Origin: Desulfosarcina sp.
Lineage (GTDB): Bacteria; Desulfobacterota; Desulfobacteria; Desulfobacterales; Desulfosarcinaceae
DNA length: 10,079 nt
Direction of reading: 5' to 3'
Assembly (NCBI GenBank): GCA_030642405.1
Contig: DAOWNV010000079.1
Coordinates: 1-10,079, forward strand
Shown: positions 5,680-10,079 of the stretch, piece by piece
Layout: every line of letters starts with the position of its first letter
How positions within the stretch are numbered: the stretch's first letter is position 1
The notes under the pieces: model-generated
The model's input: only the letters and a program-made list of their open reading frames with translations
The model's database searches: none
Told to the model about the DNA's origin: nothing
Program-made: the position numbers and the translations under genes

Positions 5680-7695
5680 TTATTTTTTCAACAGTTGCAG
5701 TGCAGTGTCGACGATTTTTTCAGCAGTGAATCCGTATTTTTCAAGAACCGTCCCGCCAGGTGCAGATGCTCCAAACCCATCAATGCCGATGACCTTCCCA
5801 TCCAGGCCAACGTAACGCTCCCATCCCATAGAAATGCCGGCTTCGATGGCGATGCGGTTTTTGATTTTCGGCGGAAGAATTCGGTTTTTATAAGAATCCA
5901 GCCTCTTTTCGTAAATCTCCCATGAAGGAATGTTCACCACACGAGTGGCAACTTCTTTGTTCAACAGGATTTTTTGGGCTTCCAGAGCAATGTGAACTTC
6001 AGCCCCGGTAGCGATGAGTATCATCTCCGGTTTGTCCTTGCAGTCGGAAAGGATGTAACCACCATAATGCACTCCGCGGGCGGTCTGTTCTGCGTTCAGA
6101 ATGGGCAGTTTCTGGCGGCTAAGAATAAGGGCCACCGGTCGGTCGTTGATCATGAGCGCTTTTTTCCATGCTTCACCTGTTTCCGTGGCATCTGCCGGAC
6201 GAATCACAGTCAGGTTGGGAATCGCTCTCAGTGAGGCCAGGTGCTCCACCGGCTGGTGTGTGGGGCCATCTTCCCCAACGGCCACGCTGTCATGAGTAAA
6301 CACAAAGATTACCGGCAGCTTCATCAGCGCCGCTAGGCGAATGGCAGGGCGTACATAGTCGGCAAATACCAGAAACGTGCCGCCATATGGGCGGATTCCG
6401 CCATGGAGAAACATGCCGGACATGATGGCTCCCATGGCAAACTCGCGGACACCGAACCGAATATTACGACCATCGTAATGGCTTTTTTGAAATTCATGGC
6501 TGTTGTCAATGTATGTCTTGTTGGACGGTGCAAGATCTGCCGAACCACCCATCAAGCTGGGAAAAATGTCTGCCGCGGCGTTGAGCACCTTGCCTGATGC
6601 GGCTCTCGTAGCCATGGGGCCTTCTTCCGGATTAAATTTCGGCAGTCTGTCTTCCCAGTCACACGGCATGAAGCGGGTCAGACCGTTGAGCCAACTGTCG
6701 GCCAGTTCGGGATGCTTCCGAGAGAAATCTTTATATGTTTCCATCCAACTTGATTCAGCCTCTTCACCTTTTGGCCGGCACCGGCGAAATGCGTCCAGTG
6801 CCAATTGGGGTATGGCAAAGGGTTCGGTTTCCTCCCATCCCAGGGCCGCCTTGGTCAGTTTGATTTCCTCTTCCCCCAAAGGGGCACCATGGGCATCGGC
6901 AGTTCCCTGTTTGTTCGGACTGCCGTGGGCTATGATTGTTTTCAGTCTGATGATAGAGGGTTTCCCAGTTTCGGCTTTGGCTTCCAAAAGGGCTTTCTCA
7001 ATGGCCTTGGGATCACTTCCGTCCGACACTTCGATGACCTGCCATCCATACGCTTCGAATCGTTTGGTCACATCCTCGGTAAAGGCAATGTCGGTTTTTC
7101 CTTCAATGGAAATTTTGTTGTCATCGTAGAGGCAGATGAGTCTGGACAGGCCCAGGTGGCCGGCTAAAGAAGCCGCTTCGGATGACACACCTTCCATAAG
7201 ATCTCCATCCCCGCACATGACATAAGTGTGGTGATCAACGATCTCGTTTTCCGGTTGGTTGAAACAGGCGGCCAGGTGTCGTTCTGCCATGGCCATTCCG
7301 ACTGCGTTGGCAAATCCCTGGCCCAAAGGACCCGTTGTGGTTTCCACGCCGGGTGTATGACCATATTCCGGATGTCCTGGGGTTTTGCTGCCCCATTGTC
7401 TGAAGGCGCGGATTTCGTCAAGACTCAAATCATAACCTGTAAGGTGTAAAAGGCAATAGAGAAGCATGGAACCGTGGCCGCCGGAAAGAACGAAACGATC
7501 CCGGTCGGGCCAGTCGGGATTGTTCGGGTTGTGTTTCATGATCCGGGTCCACAGTACATATCCGGCTGGGGCGAGGCCCATGGGAGCACCCGGGTGGCCT
7601 GAGTTGGCCTTTTGTATCGCATCCATGGAGAGCGTCCGGATGGTGTTAATGCAAAGATTGTCGATTGTTGATTGCTCGTTCGTACCCGAATTCAT
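5680..7695 (-). CDS. tkt: Transketolase
   Basis: 671 aa, the usual length for bacterial transketolase. This thiamine-diphosphate enzyme moves two-carbon ketol units between sugar phosphates in the non-oxidative pentose phosphate pathway, in the cytoplasm. The ThDP/metal motif is GDGDLMEG at 162-169 with Asn193 in DDNKIS. NSGHPGAPMG places the substrate-site His34, SGGHGS gives His74 and GPLGQG lies at 122-127. The catalytic glutamate is in FGVREF (Glu418), and HDSVAVGEDGPTHQP (468-482) is the family's sugar-binding segment. All three domains (ThDP-binding, pyrimidine-binding, C-terminal) are present and nothing is missing. The start at 7695 follows AAGGAG with 8 nt between. A weak promoter (TTGCTT, 17 nt, TATCAG) ends near 7734. 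The gene stands alone, convergent with the porin and divergent from the HEAT-receiver gene. Confidence 0.97.
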   Translation of the reverse strand: MNSGTNEQSTIDNLCINTIRTLSMDAIQKANSGHPGAPMGLAPAGYVLWTRIMKHNPNNPDWPDRDRFVLSGGHGSMLLYCLLHLTGYDLSLDEIRAFRQWGSKTPGHPEYGHTPGVETTTGPLGQGFANAVGMAMAERHLAACFNQPENEIVDHHTYVMCGDGDLMEGVSSEAASLAGHLGLSRLICLYDDNKISIEGKTDIAFTEDVTKRFEAYGWQVIEVSDGSDPKAIEKALLEAKAETGKPSIIRLKTIIAHGSPNKQGTADAHGAPLGEEEIKLTKAALGWEETEPFAIPQLALDAFRRCRPKGEEAESSWMETYKDFSRKHPELADSWLNGLTRFMPCDWEDRLPKFNPEEGPMATRAASGKVLNAAADIFPSLMGGSADLAPSNKTYIDNSHEFQKSHYDGRNIRFGVREFAMGAIMSGMFLHGGIRPYGGTFLVFADYVRPAIRLAALMKLPVIFVFTHDSVAVGEDGPTHQPVEHLASLRAIPNLTVIRPADATETGEAWKKALMINDRPVALILSRQKLPILNAEQTARGVHYGGYILSDCKDKPEMILIATGAEVHIALEAQKILLNKEVATRVVNIPSWEIYEKRLDSYKNRILPPKIKNRIAIEAGISMGWERYVGLDGKVIGIDGFGASAPGGTVLEKYGFTAEKIVDTALQLLKK

Positions 7696-7803
7696 GGGGG
7701 TTGCTCCTTTAATTGTTATATTTACTAGATGGACTGATACAAAAGATTGGCTACTGAAGCAAGGCTTTTAAAAAATCGTGGTTGATGGTAATGCGACGCA
7801 GGT

Positions 7804-7828
7804 ATAAATACCACATTGTGGTATTTAT
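7804..7828. promoter_or_regulatory. 25-nt palindromic operator candidate
   Basis: ATAAATACCACA (7804-7815), a central T and TGTGGTATTTAT (7817-7828) form a perfect palindrome with 12-bp arms. It ends 4 nt before the TTGACA of the plus-strand promoter and lies about 110 nt upstream of the transketolase start. Its centre would be near -52 of the plus-strand transcript, a position typical of an activator site, though a repressor or a site acting on both divergent genes is also possible. No regulator gene is visible nearby. Confidence 0.65.
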
Positions 7829-7832
7829 TTTC

Positions 7833-7861
7833 TTGACATGCACTAACCTACTGATTATCAT
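7833..7861 (+). promoter_or_regulatory. Sigma70-type promoter of the HEAT-receiver gene
   Basis: TTGACA (7833-7838) and TATCAT (7856-7861) are separated by exactly 17 nt: a perfect -35 and a good -10. Transcription would start near 7868, giving a leader of about 220 nt before the ATG at 8092. Confidence 0.7.
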
Positions 7862-7904
7862 ATTTTCAACACCTCATATGTATTATTCAATACTTCCTAC
7901 CCCA

Positions 7905-7956
7905 GGCGGCCCTGCTAAGTTACCCCACAAAAGCGGGGCCGCCCTTCCTTTCGGGC
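7905..7956 (+). promoter_or_regulatory. Structured leader RNA candidate (GC-rich stem-loop)
   Basis: GGCGGCCCTGC (7905-7915) pairs with GCGGGGCCGCC (7933-7943) over 11 bp including one U-G pair, around a 17-nt loop. A second small hairpin, GCCC/GGGC (7941-7944 with 7952-7955), overlaps its right foot, so the two could be alternatives. There is no T run, so it is not a simple terminator. It lies in the long leader of the HEAT-receiver gene. I cannot match it to any riboswitch consensus that I know. The rest of the leader to 8091 shows only the ribosome site AAAGGA (8076-8081). Confidence 0.45.
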
Positions 7957-8091
7957 AGAAAATTCAAGTGTAGACAAAAGGCGACGATAATACCTTGTGT
8001 TTAAGAAAATGCATAGGAAGAGACAAACCTCTTTCTCACCACAGCTACAGCCGATGCCGATAATTGCCCTTTAGGAAAGGACCGATAAGAC

Positions 8092-9723
8092 ATGCCGAAA
8101 ATTAACGCTGATGATTTTATCGAAGAGTTGAGATTTGATATCAGTGAACAAGATGCAATCAAAGCCAGACTAGTTTTATCTAAGATCGGTGTGGTGGATG
8201 ACAGCACCCGAAAAATGGCCTTGTTCGAAGTAAATCGGGCTGATGGTGAATTCGCCATCCCGCTTATTGTAAATTTGATAGCTGAACACCGTCAGTTGGC
8301 AGTTACATATCCCCAAATCAAAGAAATCCTATACGGCAAAGCCTTATATCATCCGGACCTGCTTCTTTCCATGCTTTCTCGAGAGGTCAAGCGTGGAAAT
8401 CGTGTCGTGTTGGTGGAAGTTGCTGGTGAAATTCGTTTGGATGCGGCGGTATCGCAACTTTTAGGAATCCTCAATCAAGATGAGGAAGAGATGGTGATCA
8501 AAGCGGTGCTCGGTGCATTGGGAATGATCGGTGAGGCATCGGCCGTCACGCCCGTTTCGGAATATTTATACTCCGGTAGTTTGGAACTGACCATTGCAGC
8601 CATTCATTCCCTTGGGCAATTAGCTACGCCTACGGCTTTTCAGCGCTTGGCTGAGAAATTGGGGGAAGATCCTGATCTGGATATTATGATTCTAGATGTG
8701 TTTCTATCCGACCAGAGTCCCGAGGCCATTTCACGGCTCAACGAATCGTTATCCTCTCATTATGCGCACCAACGAAACGCGGCAAAACAACGTCTACGGG
8801 ATATGGGAGGCAAGGCTGTTCCCGTTTTGATTCACAACCTACTGCACAATGACCCGGATCTTCTTATTCATACACTCAATATTTTGGGGGAAGTCGGGGA
8901 TGAAAGCGCAATTGCTCCTATCCGTAAATTGCTGCACAATGAACCCAAAGATGCCAATGTCCGATTTGCCGCATACGAGGCATTGGGCCTTCTACCGGTG
9001 GAGAAAGGAGCTTTCGTTTTGGCACAAGGGTTGTCGGATGAGGTCCAAAACGTTCGTTCAGCGGCTGCCGGTGCCATCGATCGGAATTTTAACACTGTGT
9101 TGGCAGCGGGTCTTAAAAATCTAATCCACTCCGGAGAAGAGGAAAACAGAATTGTCACTGAAACGGTACTTAATGCGGGGTGTGAAAACATTTTTTTGGG
9201 CCTCATAGAAGAAGAATTATTTGAGGACAGCTCCGTGGAATTCCTCGCAAAGCAGGCGCATCAGGATATACGCAGGCATTTTGTCGAGTTGATGACAAAA
9301 AACGGTTATAAAACAATGGTGCAAAAAGTTGCCGATCAGGCAAACAGTGCAAGTGAGCCGAGGTTGAGAGTGTTTGCCGTGGATGATTCAAAAATGATTT
9401 TAAATATTTATCGTGGAATTTTGCACAGTTTGGGTTGCGAGCCCGTGCTTTTTGAATTTCCCGCCGATGCGCTAAAGGAGATAAAAGCAGATCCTCCCGA
9501 CTTCATTTTTACCGATTTAAATATGCCCCACATCAATGGCATCGAATTGATTCGTCAGGTTCGACAGCAATTCGATCAAAATACTCTTCCCATCGTCATG
9601 GTAACAACGCAAAATGAAACTCAGGATAATGAAGCGGCTCATGCAGCAGGAGTCAATGCAATTTTGCATAAGCCATTCACCGCTGAAAGTTTGGGAAAGG
9701 TATTGGGTTTTCACGACGAATAG
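8092..9723 (+). CDS. HEAT-like repeat protein with C-terminal CheY-like receiver domain
   Basis: 543 aa, cytoplasmic, without signal peptide or membrane helix. Residues about 1-410 are helical repeats of HEAT/armadillo type, seen as recurring units such as AVSQLLGILNQDEEEMVIKA, AVPVLIHNLLHNDPDLLIHT and AIAPIRKLLHNEPKDANVRF, each followed by ALG- or ILGEVG-like turns. Residues about 424-541 form a complete receiver: acidic pair Asp431-Asp432, phospho-acceptor Asp475 in FTDLNMP, Thr505 and Lys527 in HKPF, with the same 30- and 22-residue spacing as CheY. There is no output domain after the receiver, so the HEAT array is probably the effector or the partner-binding surface, controlled by phosphorylation. 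No histidine kinase is in the window. The start follows AAAGGA by 10 nt. The gene is probably monocistronic, with its own promoter and a long leader. Confidence 0.88.
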   Translation: MPKINADDFIEELRFDISEQDAIKARLVLSKIGVVDDSTRKMALFEVNRADGEFAIPLIVNLIAEHRQLAVTYPQIKEILYGKALYHPDLLLSMLSREVKRGNRVVLVEVAGEIRLDAAVSQLLGILNQDEEEMVIKAVLGALGMIGEASAVTPVSEYLYSGSLELTIAAIHSLGQLATPTAFQRLAEKLGEDPDLDIMILDVFLSDQSPEAISRLNESLSSHYAHQRNAAKQRLRDMGGKAVPVLIHNLLHNDPDLLIHTLNILGEVGDESAIAPIRKLLHNEPKDANVRFAAYEALGLLPVEKGAFVLAQGLSDEVQNVRSAAAGAIDRNFNTVLAAGLKNLIHSGEEENRIVTETVLNAGCENIFLGLIEEELFEDSSVEFLAKQAHQDIRRHFVELMTKNGYKTMVQKVADQANSASEPRLRVFAVDDSKMILNIYRGILHSLGCEPVLFEFPADALKEIKADPPDFIFTDLNMPHINGIELIRQVRQQFDQNTLPIVMVTTQNETQDNEAAHAAGVNAILHKPFTAESLGKVLGFHDE

Positions 9724-9739
9724 ACCTATTTGTCCCTAA

Positions 9740-9755
9740 AAGCCTTTTAAGGCTT
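9740..9755. terminator. Small bidirectional hairpin between convergent genes
   Basis: AAGCCTT (9740-9746) and AAGGCTT (9749-9755) are inverted around TT, lying between the HEAT-receiver stop and, partly inside it, the end of the DUF5329 gene. Realistically a 5-bp stem with a 6-nt loop forms. On the minus strand TT follows directly; there is no long T run. This is a weak terminator at best. Confidence 0.3.
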
Positions 9756-10079
9756 CGGTTCCGGCGACATCATAGTGTTTCCTCTGACGCGGAACAGCTC
9801 CTCCTTCAACCATTTGGCGGTCGGCATTTCAACGCCATCGCAGGTCACCAGATACGGTTTCCCACTCATGCTGCTTTTTGTCGCGGCGTGTCGGATGAAA
9901 TCTTCCGTGGTTTTTGTCCAGCGTTTTGCATAGGCGTATTTTTTTCGAATGTGCTCTCCCGCTTCTTCACAGTCATAAATGTTACCGTTCCGGTTAAATA
10001 TACACCCTGATGTTTTAATGTAGCTGAACAGATGCTCGATCTCCTCTTCCATCCCGGCATGGGACAAACAAGGTAAGAA
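9747..10079 (-). CDS. DUF5329 family periplasmic protein, 5' end off the right edge
   Basis: The minus strand is open from the window edge to a TAA at 9749-9747 (110 codons seen). Conserved family features are EIEHLFSYIKTSGCIFNRNG, a central HIRKKYAYAKRW, TEDFIRHAATKSSMSGKPY with the SSxSGKPY signature, then a Cys and WLKEEL. The visible N-terminus reads FLPCLSHAGMEEE, which looks like the end of a signal peptide with cleavage after SHA, so the true start lies a little beyond 10079. A TTG at 10067 or ATG at 10052 would cut the signal peptide and is not preferred. Family members are small exported proteins of about 120 aa with no known function. The two cysteines (CIFNRNG and VTCDG) are both conserved in relatives I recall and might form a disulfide. 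Confidence 0.8.
   Translation of the reverse strand, partial: FLPCLSHAGMEEEIEHLFSYIKTSGCIFNRNGNIYDCEEAGEHIRKKYAYAKRWTKTTEDFIRHAATKSSMSGKPYLVTCDGVEMPTAKWLKEELFRVRGNTMMSPEPKP

Noticed and set aside
6503..7129. A 208-codon plus-strand open frame inside transketolase
   Set aside because: It is the antisense shadow of a fully motif-supported gene and has no independent support.
7715..7742. TTGTAT-16-TATAAC promoter candidate for transketolase
   Set aside because: The predicted start near 7708 would fall inside the AAGGAG ribosome site; the alternative TTGCTT-17-TATCAG is better placed though weaker.

Overview
The window reads as a chromosomal segment of an anaerobic, probably sulfate-reducing or syntrophic member of the Desulfobacterota (former Deltaproteobacteria). 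This is an inference from gene content: HdrB/HdrD-type cysteine-rich Fe-S proteins beside a GlcD-like flavoprotein, a single large outer-membrane porin, a HEAT-repeat response regulator and a DUF5329 periplasmic protein. No rRNA, tRNA, CRISPR array or intact mobile element is present.

Layout. (1) 1-2729, minus strand: a compact operon transcribed right to left. It encodes an Fe-S protein with two ferredoxin-type motifs and a non-cubane-type CCG domain (2729-1710), an FAD-linked oxidoreductase of the GlcD/VAO fold (1705-326), and a second Fe-S protein that runs off the left edge (326-1). Spacing is 4 nt and then a TGATG overlap, so the three products probably form one electron-transfer dehydrogenase. 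(2) 2730-4441: 1.7 kb without an intact gene. It holds a broken short reading frame, a 59-nt imperfect palindrome, two decayed transposase genes (one IS4/IS701-like, one clearly IS1595-like), and an exact head-to-tail duplication of a 154-bp promoter-like unit. (3) 4442-5589, plus: an outer-membrane porin with signal peptide and a strong bidirectional terminator. (4) 5680-7695, minus: transketolase, convergent with the porin. (5) 7696-8091: divergent intergenic region with a 25-nt palindrome, a strong sigma70-type promoter on the plus strand and a structured leader of about 220 nt. (6) 8092-9723, plus: a protein of HEAT-like repeats fused to a C-terminal CheY-like receiver. (7) 9747-10079, minus: a DUF5329 family protein cut by the right edge.

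The genes do not form one obvious pathway. The left operon is redox metabolism, the porin and DUF5329 protein belong to the envelope, transketolase is central carbon metabolism, and the HEAT-receiver protein is signalling. I found no convincing new defence or mobile system. The features most worth a second look are the duplicated promoter-like unit next to IS debris upstream of the porin, the flavoprotein/Fe-S operon of unknown substrate, and the palindrome, promoter and structured leader in front of the HEAT-receiver gene.
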